A DNA stretch of 64,000 bases from Varunaivibrio sulfuroxidans. Its GTDB lineage: Bacteria; Pseudomonadota; Alphaproteobacteria; Rhodospirillales; Magnetovibrionaceae. Under the pieces are notes generated by a model. It saw nothing but the letters and a program-made list of their open reading frames with translations, did no database searches and was not told the DNA's origin. The translations under genes and the position numbers were made by a program. Shown in pieces: positions 53,840 to 62,404 of this stretch (position 1 is the first letter of the stretch; every line of letters begins with the position of its first letter). The DNA lies in assembly GCF_029318635.1 (NCBI RefSeq), contig NZ_CP119676.1:62001-126000 (forward strand), read 5' to 3'.

Positions 53840-54778
53840 TCACACCTCCTGGCCGTTCTTGGGGTCCGCGAAACGTTCGCGTAGACCGGCCCACTGTTCA
53901 ATCATACCAATTCCGGTGACCACCATGGAAAACCATCCGGAAAACACCAACACCACATAAAGTAGCGCCAACAAGACCCCCCGAAACGCCACACGGCGCA
54001 TCAAGGAATGGATAACCGCAAGACCCAAGAAAAAGAACGCTACCGACAAAAGCAATACGATTTGCCTGCCGGCGTATTCTATTTCTCCGCTCCCGATCAA
54101 GGCCCCGACCGCGGCCAAAATCAAAGGCCAGGAAAACCAACCGGGCAAAATAAGGTCCCGATAGGCCGGTGAGGGCCGAATACTTTTTCCTCCGCGCGCC
54201 AGCAAGGCCTGTGCGGCGGCGGCGTTCACCGACACCAAAACGATCCAGCCTCCCCCGAGGAGTCCGGGGAAAAATGCCGCAAGATGCGAGACAAAGCGCG
54301 CTCTCGCCGCAGCGTCCTGGTTGGGTGCGATCTCCTGGAAACGGAAGTCAAGATACACCTTCACGGCGTTGGAAAAGGTATCTTGAACCCAGTGTCCATA
54401 AAGACCGAACCCGAGTAGGGCGACGACGCCGATCACGCACAACCAGGCGAGAATTTCTCCCGCCTTAATCCACCGCACGGCGCCGTTGCACTTTACCCTG
54501 CTCAGGGCCAACTTCACCGTGATTCCGGCGGGCAGGGCGTGAAAAAGCACGTAAACCCCCGCCGCGTAGGGACCGCCGATGACCGTGATCAAGCCCAAAC
54601 CGACCACCGCGGCGATGCTCAACGCGCCTATTCCGTATCCCAAGCCCGCCAGCATGAGGGGCAGGGGGCCAAAGAAGGCGAGAAACAAGGCGTTGAAGGT
54701 TCCCCCCGAAAGGGAAGCCAGTGTGATCATGGCGCTGACCACACCGGCCACCAAGGCGTAAATTTTATCCTTGGTCAC
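53840..54778 (-). CDS. DUF2232 family membrane protein
   Basis: Polytopic membrane protein of 312 residues with about eight helices. It belongs to the DUF2232/YybS-like family regularly found between rpsR and rplI in alphaproteobacteria. Landmarks are FGPLPLMLAGLGYG near the N-terminus, FFPGLLGGGWIVLVSVNAAAAQALLARGG in the middle and the C-terminal FRGVLLALLYVVLVFSGW. The function is unknown. The start is GTG 54778, with GGAGATTCAG before it. Confidence 0.9.
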   Translation of the reverse strand: MTKDKIYALVAGVVSAMITLASLSGGTFNALFLAFFGPLPLMLAGLGYGIGALSIAAVVGLGLITVIGGPYAAGVYVLFHALPAGITVKLALSRVKCNGAVRWIKAGEILAWLCVIGVVALLGFGLYGHWVQDTFSNAVKVYLDFRFQEIAPNQDAAARARFVSHLAAFFPGLLGGGWIVLVSVNAAAAQALLARGGKSIRPSPAYRDLILPGWFSWPLILAAVGALIGSGEIEYAGRQIVLLLSVAFFFLGLAVIHSLMRRVAFRGVLLALLYVVLVFSGWFSMVVTGIGMIEQWAGLRERFADPKNGQEV

Positions 54779-54847
54779 CTGAATCTCCTGGCTTGAGCCT
54801 TAAGTTCCGCCATCCTGACGTCGGTGATGGCGGCCCTGAAGCTCTTT

Positions 54848-55075
54848 TTATTGCACGATATAAGGCATCAGCGCCAAATAGCGCGACCGTTTGATGGCCT
54901 TCGCCAGTTCACGCTGCTTTTTCGCCGAAACGGCGGTAATCCGGCTGGGGACGATTTTGCCCCGCTCGGAGGTATAGCGCGACAACAACTTGACGTCGCG
55001 AAAATCGATCTTGGGGGCGCCGGGACCGGCGAAGGGGCAGCTTTTGCGGCCCCGGAAAAAAGGACGACGGCTCAT
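54848..55075 (-). CDS. rpsR: 30S ribosomal protein S18
   Basis: Small-subunit protein of 75 residues that pairs with S6 on the ribosome platform. [44 protein letters not shown] and [12 protein letters not shown] cover the entire family pattern. Start ATG 55075 overlaps the rpsF stop by one base (TAATG), so the S6-S18 pair is translated together. Confidence 0.98.
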   Translation of the reverse strand: MSRRPFFRGRKSCPFAGPGAPKIDFRDVKLLSRYTSERGKIVPSRITAVSAKKQRELAKAIKRSRYLALMPYIVQ

Positions 55076-55527
55076 TACTCTGCTCCGTTTCTGGCGTTGT
55101 CGCTACGCTGAGGGCGGTCGCCACGATCCGGGCGGTCGCCACGATCCGGGCGGTCGCCACGATCCGGGCGGTCGCCACGATCGCCACGGCGGGGGCGTTC
55201 GTCACGAGGTTTTTGCATCATGACCGACGGCTCCATATCGATCTCGTCGATGCGGATTGTCAGGTGACGCAGAAGATCCTCGTTGATGCCCATCTGGCGT
55301 TCCATTTCGTGGATCGCGGCAGCCGGCGCGTCGATGGTCAACTGGATATAGTGACCCTTGCGGTTTTTCTTGATTTTGTACGCCAGGGCGCGCAGGCCCC
55401 AGTATTCCCGTTTGGCGATCTTGCCGCCATTATCTTCGATCACCTTGGAGAAGGCGTCACCCAGGGCTTCCGTCTGTTGGACGGATAGGTCCTGGCGCGC
55501 GATGAACACGCTTTCGTAAAAAGCCAT
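55075..55527 (-). CDS. rpsF: 30S ribosomal protein S6
   Basis: Small-subunit protein. Residues 1-105 form the S6 domain ([54 protein letters not shown]). The C-terminal 45 residues are a charged tail built from four copies of a six-residue RGDRPD unit. Such arginine/aspartate-rich S6 tails occur in other alphaproteobacteria. GGAGAG precedes ATG 55527. First gene of rpsF-rpsR-DUF2232-rplI. Confidence 0.97.
   Translation of the reverse strand: MAFYESVFIARQDLSVQQTEALGDAFSKVIEDNGGKIAKREYWGLRALAYKIKKNRKGHYIQLTIDAPAAAIHEMERQMGINEDLLRHLTIRIDEIDMEPSVMMQKPRDERPRRGDRGDRPDRGDRPDRGDRPDRGDRPQRSDNARNGAE
55112..55182 (-). repeat. 18 bp tandem repeat coding for the RGDRPD tail of S6
   Basis: GGGCGGTCGCCACGATCC is repeated about four times without spacers from 55112. 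The units are identical at the DNA level, including synonymous positions, which points to recent expansion. Copy number may vary between strains. It is not a CRISPR array because there are no spacers. Confidence 0.95.
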
Positions 55528-55683
55528 AGTTTCTCTCCCTATGGATTGTCTCAGTCCGGCTCATCCGGACATAGCTGCACCACGCGGCGCAGCAAGGAGC
55601 TCAAGGGCGCGCACTATACATCATTATTCCGCAGGCGCAAGGCCTCGTCTCCGTTCTCGCGGGCGCATCGGGTGGCGGTCGTT

Positions 55684-55749
55684 GTCGCCCCGAACCGTGC
55701 GAGGGGTCGCCCCGAACCGTGCGAGGGGTCGCCCCGAACCGTGCGAGGG
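55684..55749 (+). repeat. Three perfect 22 bp tandem units upstream of fabD
   Basis: Three identical 22 bp units start at 55684, 55706 and 55728. Each reads GTCGCCCCGAACCGTGCGAG followed by GG. They end one base before the TTGACA of a candidate promoter. The spacer 55528-55850 otherwise holds no gene. Confidence 0.95.
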
Positions 55750-55750
55750 C

Positions 55751-55778
55751 TTGACAGAAAAAAGAGACAGTGTATCCC
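55751..55778 (+). promoter_or_regulatory. Candidate fabD promoter
   Basis: TTGACA (55751-55756) is a perfect -35 box. TATCCC (55773-55778) at 16 bases spacing is a weak -10. It sits between two tandem repeats, 73 bases before the fabD start. Confidence 0.45.
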
Positions 55779-55790
55779 TCGCTCAATCGC

Positions 55791-55826
55791 AAGACGCCAC
55801 GTTAGACCAAGACGCCACGTTAGACA
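55791..55826 (+). repeat. 18 bp tandem duplication in the fabD leader
   Basis: AAGACGCCACGTTAGACC (55791-55808) is followed by AAGACGCCACGTTAGACA (55809-55826), one mismatch. It would lie in the 5' untranslated region of fabD. Confidence 0.95.
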
Positions 55827-55850
55827 TGGATGGATTAAGGAAAATCGCCG

Positions 55851-56789
55851 ATGACCCGCGCATTCGTATTCCCCGGACAAGGCGCACAGAGCGTCGGCAT
55901 GGGGCGGGCGCTTTATGACGCTTTCGCCTCGGCGCGCGCCGTTTACGAAGAAGTCGATGACGCCTTGGGGCAAAACCTCAGCGCTCTTATTTTTGAAGGG
56001 CCGAACGATGAACTGACCCTGACGCAAAATGCACAGCCCGCTCTGATGACGGTTTCGATGGCCGCGATGGCGGTGTTGCGCGAGGGCGGGATCGATATCG
56101 CGACGCACGGCGCTTTCGTCGCCGGACATTCGCTCGGCGAGTACACCGCCCTGTGCGCGGCGGGGACCTTCACGCTTGCCGACACGGCCCGGCTTTTAAG
56201 AACGCGCGGGCGGGCGATGCAAGAGGCCGTTCCCGTCGGCGCGGGGGCGATGGCGGCCCTACTGGGGCTGGATTGGCAAAGCGCGCGCGCGGTGGCCGAG
56301 GAAGCCGCCCAAGGCGACGTCTGCGCGGCGGCGAACGACAATGCCGACGGTCAGGCGGTGATCAGTGGGACGGCCGCCGCGGTGGACCGCGCCATCGAAA
56401 TCGCCAAGGCGCGGGGCGCTAAAAAATGCGTGCTGCTTCCCGTCAGCGCACCTTTTCATTGCGCCTTGATGCAACCGGCCGCCGAGGTCATGGCCGAGGC
56501 GCTAGCCGATGTCGAGATGCGTGCGCCGTCGGCGCCCCTGATCGCCAACGTCAGCGCCCGATCCGCCGTGGATGCGGATGAAATTCGCGATCTTCTGGTC
56601 CGCCAGGTGACAGGAGCGGTCCGCTGGCGCGAAAGCATCCTGGCCATGAAGGCGGCGGGCGTCGATACCCTTCTGGAGGTCGGTGCGGGTAAGGTGCTGT
56701 CGGGATTGGCCCGTAGGATCGACCGCGATTTGGCGTGCGTCACTCTCAACGGTCCCGAGGACATCGAGGCGTTTGCGGCGACATTGTAG
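55851..56789 (+). CDS. fabD: Malonyl-CoA:ACP transacylase
   Basis: Loads malonyl groups from CoA onto acyl carrier protein for fatty acid synthesis. The 312-residue product begins TRAFVFPGQGAQSVGMGRAL. The active-site serine is Ser94 in GHSLGEYTA and the histidine in PVSAPFHCALM. GGAAAATCG lies before ATG 55851. The stop codon TAG falls at the junction of a 9 bp tandem duplication (GACATTGTA twice, 56780-56797), so the last residues were affected by a duplication. First gene of fabD-fabG-acpP-fabF. Confidence 0.98.
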   Translation: MTRAFVFPGQGAQSVGMGRALYDAFASARAVYEEVDDALGQNLSALIFEGPNDELTLTQNAQPALMTVSMAAMAVLREGGIDIATHGAFVAGHSLGEYTALCAAGTFTLADTARLLRTRGRAMQEAVPVGAGAMAALLGLDWQSARAVAEEAAQGDVCAAANDNADGQAVISGTAAAVDRAIEIAKARGAKKCVLLPVSAPFHCALMQPAAEVMAEALADVEMRAPSAPLIANVSARSAVDADEIRDLLVRQVTGAVRWRESILAMKAAGVDTLLEVGAGKVLSGLARRIDRDLACVTLNGPEDIEAFAATL

Positions 56790-56858
56790 ACATTGTAATA
56801 GAGAATAACGTTAAAGAAAGACGTTCGCGGCCTTCGGTCGGGCGAGAGAGGAAAAAAG

Positions 56859-57596
56859 ATGTTTGATTTGACAGGCAAGAGGGCATTGGTGACGGGGGCC
56901 TCGGGTGGAATCGGGGGCGCCATCGCGCGGGTCTTGCGTCGCCAGGGCGCGTTGGTGGCGCTTTCGGGCACGCGCATAGAACCATTGCAGGCGCTCCGTG
57001 ACGCGTTGGGGGACGGCGCGTTCGTCACCCCGGCCAATTTAAGCCAGGGCGACGCGCCCGCCCAACTGTACGCCGACGCCGTGGCGGCGATGGGCGGGGT
57101 TGACATTCTCATCAATAATGCTGGTTTGACCCGCGATGGTTTGGCGGTGCGGATGAAGGACGAAGACTGGCAATCCGTTTTGGACGTCAATCTGACGGCG
57201 GCATTCCGTTTGACGCGGGCGTGTTTGAAGGGGATGATGAAAGCGCGCTGGGGACGCATCGTGTCGATGAGTTCCGTCGTCGGCGTGACCGGAAACGCGG
57301 GGCAGGCCAATTACGCAGCATCGAAAGCGGGGCTGATCGGGATGAGTAAATCCTTGGCCCAGGAAGTGGCGTCGCGCGGGATTACGGTCAATTGCGTCGC
57401 TCCTGGATTTATCGCGACGGCGATGACCGACGCCTTGAATGATGCGCAAAAAGCGGCGATCGACGCGCAAATTCCCGTCGGACGCATGGGGACCCCGGAG
57501 GAAATCGCCGCGGGCGTTCTGTATTTGGCCAGTGAGGAGGCGGCTTATGTCACCGGCCAGACACTGCATATCAACGGCGCGCTTGCCATGATTTGA
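56859..57596 (+). CDS. fabG: 3-oxoacyl-ACP reductase
   Basis: NADPH-dependent SDR of 245 residues that reduces beta-ketoacyl-ACP. TGASGGIG (residues 12-19) binds the nucleotide. INNAGLTRDGLAVRMKDEDW is very typical of FabG. The catalytic residues are Ser139 in SMSSVVG, Tyr152 and Lys156 in NYAASKAGLIG. The stop is followed by a 248-base spacer to acpP, long for this operon and without a convincing gene. Confidence 0.97.
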   Translation: MFDLTGKRALVTGASGGIGGAIARVLRRQGALVALSGTRIEPLQALRDALGDGAFVTPANLSQGDAPAQLYADAVAAMGGVDILINNAGLTRDGLAVRMKDEDWQSVLDVNLTAAFRLTRACLKGMMKARWGRIVSMSSVVGVTGNAGQANYAASKAGLIGMSKSLAQEVASRGITVNCVAPGFIATAMTDALNDAQKAAIDAQIPVGRMGTPEEIAAGVLYLASEEAAYVTGQTLHINGALAMI

Positions 57597-57844
57597 CGGA
57601 GACCCGGCGAAGATGTGATCGTGGACCGCGGCTAACGCGGGAGGGGAGGCTTCCCCGCACGGCGCTCATAAAGCCGGGTTATGAGCGCTGGTCATGGAAA
57701 AAAAAGTATGATAGGAAACGAGACTTTCCGCCCGCCCGTGGCGAGACAGAGACGGTGCGCATTGTTGGAAATCCGTGGTAAAACGGGGTCCGACAAGAAG
57801 ATATGCAACTGGATAAACAAACTTCGATTCGAGGAATAAGAATT

Positions 57845-58078
57845 ATGAGTGACGTCGCCGATCGCGTTAAAAAGATCGTCTTGGACCATCTTGGTGTTGA
57901 CGAAGCGAAGGTCGTTGAAAACGCCAGCTTCATTGACGACCTGGGCGCCGACAGCCTTGATACCGTCGAATTGGTGATGGCCTTCGAAGAAGAGTTCGGG
58001 TGCGAAATCCCCGACGATGCCGCCGAAAAAATTCTGACGATTAAAGACGCCATCGACTTTATTTCGGCCAACACCTGA
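57845..58078 (+). CDS. acpP: Acyl carrier protein
   Basis: A 77-residue carrier that holds growing acyl chains on phosphopantetheine at Ser37 ([20 protein letters not shown]). The four-helix pattern is normal for bacterial ACP. GAGGAATAAG lies before ATG 57845; the open frame begins earlier at 57803 but without a ribosome site. It stands between fabG and fabF as in many proteobacteria. Confidence 0.98.
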   Translation: MSDVADRVKKIVLDHLGVDEAKVVENASFIDDLGADSLDTVELVMAFEEEFGCEIPDDAAEKILTIKDAIDFISANT

Positions 58079-58180
58079 TCGTGATGACCCCGCCGTTCAA
58101 ACGGCTTTTGTCGTTGGACGTCGTGGGGTATCATCCCTCACATCCGATTTACGCTCGATGACGGAGTTAAATTGTTCGCC

Positions 58181-59446
58181 ATGAGACGTGTCGTTATTAC
58201 CGGTATCGGCGTCGTTTCCCCATTGGGGAGCGGCGCTCGACATACCTGGAATCGTCTGGTCAATGCCGAATCGGGTATTGATTCCATCACCTCATTCAAT
58301 GTTTCCGATCTTCCCGCCAAAATCGCCGGGCAGGTGCCCCTGGGCGAAGGCGTGGGGGATTTCAATATCGACGCCTATGTCACCCCGAAAGAACGCCGCC
58401 GCATGGACGATTTTATCGTCTATGGCCTAGGTGCGGCCAGCGAAGCGGTCGAGGACGCCGGTTGGACGCCTAGCGACGAAGGCGAGCTGGTGCGCACCGG
58501 CGTGATGATCGGTTCGGGAATCGGCGGCTTGCCCGAAATCGCCGACGGTTCGCTGACCGTCGATTGCGAATCGGGCGGCGGCGTGCGCCGGCTCAGCCCC
58601 TTTTTCATTCCCGCCAGCCTGATCAACCTGGTTTCCGGACAGGTCTCGATCAAGTACGGTTTTAAGGGACCCAACCATGCCGTGGTGACGGCGTGCTCCA
58701 CCGGTGCGCATGCGATCGGCGACGCCGCGCGCTTGATCATGTGGGACGATGCCGACGTCATGGTCGCGGGCGGCGCCGAGGCGGCGTGCTGTCGTTTGGG
58801 CATGGCCGGGTTTTCACAGGCCAAGGCGCTGTGCGCGACCTATAACGATCAGCCGCAAAAAGGCTCGCGCCCCTGGGATCGGGACCGTTCCGGGTTTGTC
58901 ATGGGCGAGGGCGCGGGTGTTGTCGTGCTCGAGGAATTAGAGCACGCCAAGGCCCGTGGCGCGCAAATTTACGCGGAAGTCGTGGGCTATGGTTTGACCG
59001 GAGACGCCTATCACATCACCGCGCCCACCCCGGACGGTGATGGGGCTTATCGGTGTATGAAGGCGGCGATGAAACGCGCCCAAATGAACCCCGAGGACAT
59101 CGACTACATCAACGCCCATGGCACATCGACAATGGCCGATGTTATCGAATTGCAAGCCGTCAAGCGGGCTTTTGGCGACGCCGTCAACGGTCTTTCGATG
59201 TCATCGACGAAGTCGGCCATCGGTCATTTGCTGGGTGCGGCGGGCGCCGTCGAAAGTGTGTTTTCGGTATTGGCGATCAAGAACGGCGTCGTTCCACCGA
59301 CCCTCAATCTGGACAACCCGGATGACGGCTGTGATATCGATCTGGTTCCTCATCAAGCCAAGGAACGCCCGGTACGTGCGGCGCTGTCCAATTCATTCGG
59401 TTTCGGCGGCACCAATGCGTCCTTGATCTTTAAAGCCTTTACTTAA
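58181..59446 (+). CDS. fabF: 3-oxoacyl-ACP synthase II
   Basis: Condensing enzyme that extends acyl-ACP with malonyl-ACP. The 421-residue thiolase-fold protein has the catalytic cysteine at about residue 172 in VVTACSTGAHA, and histidines in YINAHGTSTMAD and KSAIGHLLGAAGAVES. NSFGFGGTNAS closes the family pattern. ATG 58181 gives the usual MRRVVITGIG start. However, GGAG at 58162 is better spaced to the in-frame TTG 58172, which would add three residues, so the true start is open. Confidence 0.97.
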   Translation: MRRVVITGIGVVSPLGSGARHTWNRLVNAESGIDSITSFNVSDLPAKIAGQVPLGEGVGDFNIDAYVTPKERRRMDDFIVYGLGAASEAVEDAGWTPSDEGELVRTGVMIGSGIGGLPEIADGSLTVDCESGGGVRRLSPFFIPASLINLVSGQVSIKYGFKGPNHAVVTACSTGAHAIGDAARLIMWDDADVMVAGGAEAACCRLGMAGFSQAKALCATYNDQPQKGSRPWDRDRSGFVMGEGAGVVVLEELEHAKARGAQIYAEVVGYGLTGDAYHITAPTPDGDGAYRCMKAAMKRAQMNPEDIDYINAHGTSTMADVIELQAVKRAFGDAVNGLSMSSTKSAIGHLLGAAGAVESVFSVLAIKNGVVPPTLNLDNPDDGCDIDLVPHQAKERPVRAALSNSFGFGGTNASLIFKAFT

Positions 59447-59453
59447 AGCCGCC

Positions 59454-60434
59454 GTGGGGATGGCGCGCCTTTTAGCCGTTCTGTTTGTCATTCTCGGGGG
59501 TATTCTCGGCGCGTCGTGGTGGGGGTATTCCCAATTCGACGCGCCGGGGCCGTCCACCGTGCCGATTACCGTGGTGATCGCCAAGGGCGGTGGGGTGCGG
59601 GCGATCGCCCACCGGCTTGCCGATGTGGGGGTTATCAGGCATCCCACCGTGTTTCGCATCGCCGTGCGTCTATCCGGGGCCGATACCACACTGAAGGCCG
59701 GAGAGTACGCTTTCCCCGCCGGGGCGAGCGCGCGCGATGTTCTTAATCTTTTGGTGTCAGGAAAGACGGTGGTGCGCAAGCTCACCATTGCCGAGGGATT
59801 AACCACAAGGCAGGTGTTGGATATTATTCGAGGCGCCGAGGGGTTGGTCGGAAGAATAACGCGATCGCCCGCCGAGGGTGCGCTTTGGCCGGAAACTTAC
59901 CATTATTCCTGGGGGGACGAACGCGACGCTCTGGTGCGCCGGATGACCGTCGCCGATCGCCGGGAGATCGATGGATTGTGGGCGCGCCGTGCGCCGGGCC
60001 TTCCGTTGACGTCGATTAATCAGGCGATCACGTTGGCCTCGATCGTCGAGAAGGAAACCGCGCTTCCCGAAGAGCGCGCGCATGTCGCCGGCGTATTCTT
60101 TAACCGCCTAAAACGGGGAATGCGCCTGCAATCGGATCCGACCGTGGTGTATGGCCTCAGCGCGGGTGAGGGCACGCTGGGGCGGGCGTTGACCTATCAG
60201 GATTTGCATACGGCGACGCCTTACAACACATATATGATCAAGGGACTGCCTCCCGGCCCTATCTGCAATCCGGGGCGAGCATCGATCATGGCGGTTTTGC
60301 ATCCGCAAAGCACGCCCGATATTTATTTCGTCGCCAACGGTCGCGGTGGGCACGCTTTCGCGCAAACATTGCAAGAGCATAACGCCAACGTTCGACGTTG
60401 GCGGAAAACTCAGCAAAATGATAATGGAAGCTGA
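59454..60434 (+). CDS. mltG: Endolytic murein transglycosylase MltG
   Basis: Inner-membrane lytic transglycosylase that cuts nascent glycan strands and sets their length. The 326-residue protein has one N-terminal helix (ARLLAVLFVILGGILGASWW) and then a LysM-like part (AKGGGVRAIAHRLADVGVI). The catalytic domain carries the glutamate of TLASIVEKETALPEE and the RLQSDPTVVYGL motif. Start is GTG 59454 or ATG 59460. It starts seven bases after fabF, so it extends the fab transcript. Its last 25 bases overlap the 3' end of the convergent EAL-domain gene. Confidence 0.95.
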   Translation: MGMARLLAVLFVILGGILGASWWGYSQFDAPGPSTVPITVVIAKGGGVRAIAHRLADVGVIRHPTVFRIAVRLSGADTTLKAGEYAFPAGASARDVLNLLVSGKTVVRKLTIAEGLTTRQVLDIIRGAEGLVGRITRSPAEGALWPETYHYSWGDERDALVRRMTVADRREIDGLWARRAPGLPLTSINQAITLASIVEKETALPEERAHVAGVFFNRLKRGMRLQSDPTVVYGLSAGEGTLGRALTYQDLHTATPYNTYMIKGLPPGPICNPGRASIMAVLHPQSTPDIYFVANGRGGHAFAQTLQEHNANVRRWRKTQQNDNGS

Positions 60435-62287
60435 CTGTGCGTGTTGATGGCCTCGTCTATGGCGTGCAGACCGACATCGATGCCGTTGGGGGCTTTTTTG
60501 GCCTTTTTCTTCATGACGGCGATCCGTTCGGACAACTTGTCGAAGGATGGGCGCACGACGCCGTGGGGCAGGTGGAGGACGGCGGCGCTGATCGTCAACA
60601 GATCAAAATGCCGCTCGACGCCATGACGGTCGTTGGCCACGATGTGGCCGCGCCGACGGTCGTCGGGATCGTAAAAGCTCTCCACGTTGTGTGAAAACGT
60701 GGCGCGCAGTTCGGTGGTCGTCGAGACGACGTCTTGAATATCTTGATCGTAGACGCCGACAAAAAAATCGTCGCCGCCGATATGTCCCAAAAAGGTGTCG
60801 CTGGTGTTGAAGGTCTTGCGCATCAGATCGGAAAACAAGACGATCGCCCGGTCCCCTTGGCGAAACCCGTAGGTATCGTTGAAGGGCTTGAAGTTATCGA
60901 AGTCGAAATAGACCAAGGTCAGATTGCGCTCGGTCTCGTCGAGAGCGTCGGCGACGAAATTGGCGATCATATTGTTGCCGGGAAGCTTGCTCAGGGGGTT
61001 TTGGTCGCGCGCGCAGGCCAGGTTCATTTCATTGATCGCCCTCAGTAGTGACGTTGCGGTCAAAAATCCGACATAGCGCGAATTGTCGGTAATCAGAACG
61101 CCTTTGCAATCGTCGGCCATGGAGAAAAATTCGAGCACCCGGTCGGTGCTGGTGCGGATATCGACGATGGGGCACGGCGTGATAAAGTCCTGGACTTTTT
61201 TTCCGTAGGCCCGGTTCGCCATCAAATCCTTGCCGTAGGGGGAATAGCTGAGTTCCTTGATGTCGTTTTCGCGAATCAGACCGATCGGCTGTTCGACGGC
61301 GTCGAGCACGGGAAAATAGGACAGATTCTTGTTTTTCCTCAGGATCTTGAAAACGTCTTCCATCGGGGCGTCGAAGCGCACGATCGGCAGGCGCTCGATG
61401 CGCTCGCTGATGAAATGGTCGTCGCGCGCGTTCTTGCGCCGGTCGCGGCGGTTGATATCCTCGACGATGGGATAATTCGATGTGATTTGAGCGGCGTCGA
61501 TCGTCGGCTTCTTGATCAAAAACCCCTGCACCAGATCACAGCCGATTTCCTTGCAGGTGAGGAATTCTTCCTCGGTTTCGACGCCTTCGGCGATCACCAA
61601 GATGCCCAGGACATGGGCCAGATTGACGATGTTGGTGAGGAACAGCTTCTTGCGGCTATCGCGCGATATCCCGGAAATGAAGAAGCGGTCGATCTTGATG
61701 TAATCGGGATTGCGTTCGTAGAGCAGTTTCATGCCGGAAAATCCGGTGCCGAAGTCGTCGATCGCAAGGCGGAAGGATTGCGCCTTGTAATTGTCCAATA
61801 TCCGGTTGATGTTGCCTTGCCCGGCGATGTCGTGACGTTCGGATATCTCGAAACAGACCACGTAGGGCGGCAGGCCGTGGCGTTCGAGAAGCTGAACCGT
61901 CGCACCCATCTGGTAATCGGGGGAGTTCAGTATCCGATTGTCGAGATTGAAGAACATCTTCACCTGTTCGCCCAACCCCAGGGCGCTGAACTTGCGGATC
62001 GCTTTTTCGCGGACGATCAGGTCCATTTGATGAAGGATTTGCAGCTTTTGGGCGTAATCGAAGACCGCGAAAGGCGTGGTGAACCCCAAAGTCTCATGTC
62101 CGCGAAGCAAGGCCTCGACGGCGTAACAGGCTCCGGTCAGGGTGTTGACGATAGGCTGGAAGGCGATATCGATATGGCGTTCGACCTGTCCGAGAAAAGG
62201 CGGCGACGCGATTTGAGTAAACGGATTCTCCGTCCTTTCGAGAGGGGCGGGTACATCTCGGAAATGAACAGGGAAATGGATCGCCAT
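60410..62287 (-). CDS. EAL-CBS-GGDEF protein (cyclic di-GMP signalling)
   Basis: A 625-residue cytoplasmic signalling protein without membrane helices. Domain order is unusual: EAL first (about residues 30-280), then two CBS motifs (about 300-430), then GGDEF (about 435-600). The EAL domain keeps its key residues: AVEALLRG, FFNLDNR, CFEISER, LAIDDFGTGFSG, IKIDR, AEGVETEEE and QGFLIKKP, so it is probably an active phosphodiesterase. The GGDEF loop is IGGDDFFVG, one residue off the GG(D/E)EF consensus, so cyclase activity is doubtful. The CBS pair may bind a nucleotide. ATG 62287 is preferred to TTG 62302. Confidence 0.92.
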   Translation of the reverse strand: MAIHFPVHFRDVPAPLERTENPFTQIASPPFLGQVERHIDIAFQPIVNTLTGACYAVEALLRGHETLGFTTPFAVFDYAQKLQILHQMDLIVREKAIRKFSALGLGEQVKMFFNLDNRILNSPDYQMGATVQLLERHGLPPYVVCFEISERHDIAGQGNINRILDNYKAQSFRLAIDDFGTGFSGMKLLYERNPDYIKIDRFFISGISRDSRKKLFLTNIVNLAHVLGILVIAEGVETEEEFLTCKEIGCDLVQGFLIKKPTIDAAQITSNYPIVEDINRRDRRKNARDDHFISERIERLPIVRFDAPMEDVFKILRKNKNLSYFPVLDAVEQPIGLIRENDIKELSYSPYGKDLMANRAYGKKVQDFITPCPIVDIRTSTDRVLEFFSMADDCKGVLITDNSRYVGFLTATSLLRAINEMNLACARDQNPLSKLPGNNMIANFVADALDETERNLTLVYFDFDNFKPFNDTYGFRQGDRAIVLFSDLMRKTFNTSDTFLGHIGGDDFFVGVYDQDIQDVVSTTTELRATFSHNVESFYDPDDRRRGHIVANDRHGVERHFDLLTISAAVLHLPHGVVRPSFDKLSERIAVMKKKAKKAPNGIDVGLHAIDEAINTHSQLPLSFC

Positions 62288-62404
62288 GGGTGGGTTATCC
62301 AAGCTGAGTTGTTTAAGGTCTCCGATTATCGCGAAACAAATGTTACAGTTTCTAGCTCGAAGGAAATATCGGGACGGGAAAAGGTGTTTTTTCGCACCGG
62401 AGAT

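Noticed and set aside
55112..55182. Regular repeat array that could suggest CRISPR
   Set aside because: Units are directly adjacent with no spacers and encode the S6 protein tail.
57593..57781. Open frame of 62 codons between fabG and acpP
   Set aside because: It overlaps the fabG stop, lacks a ribosome binding site and shows no family features; the spacer is better seen as non-coding.
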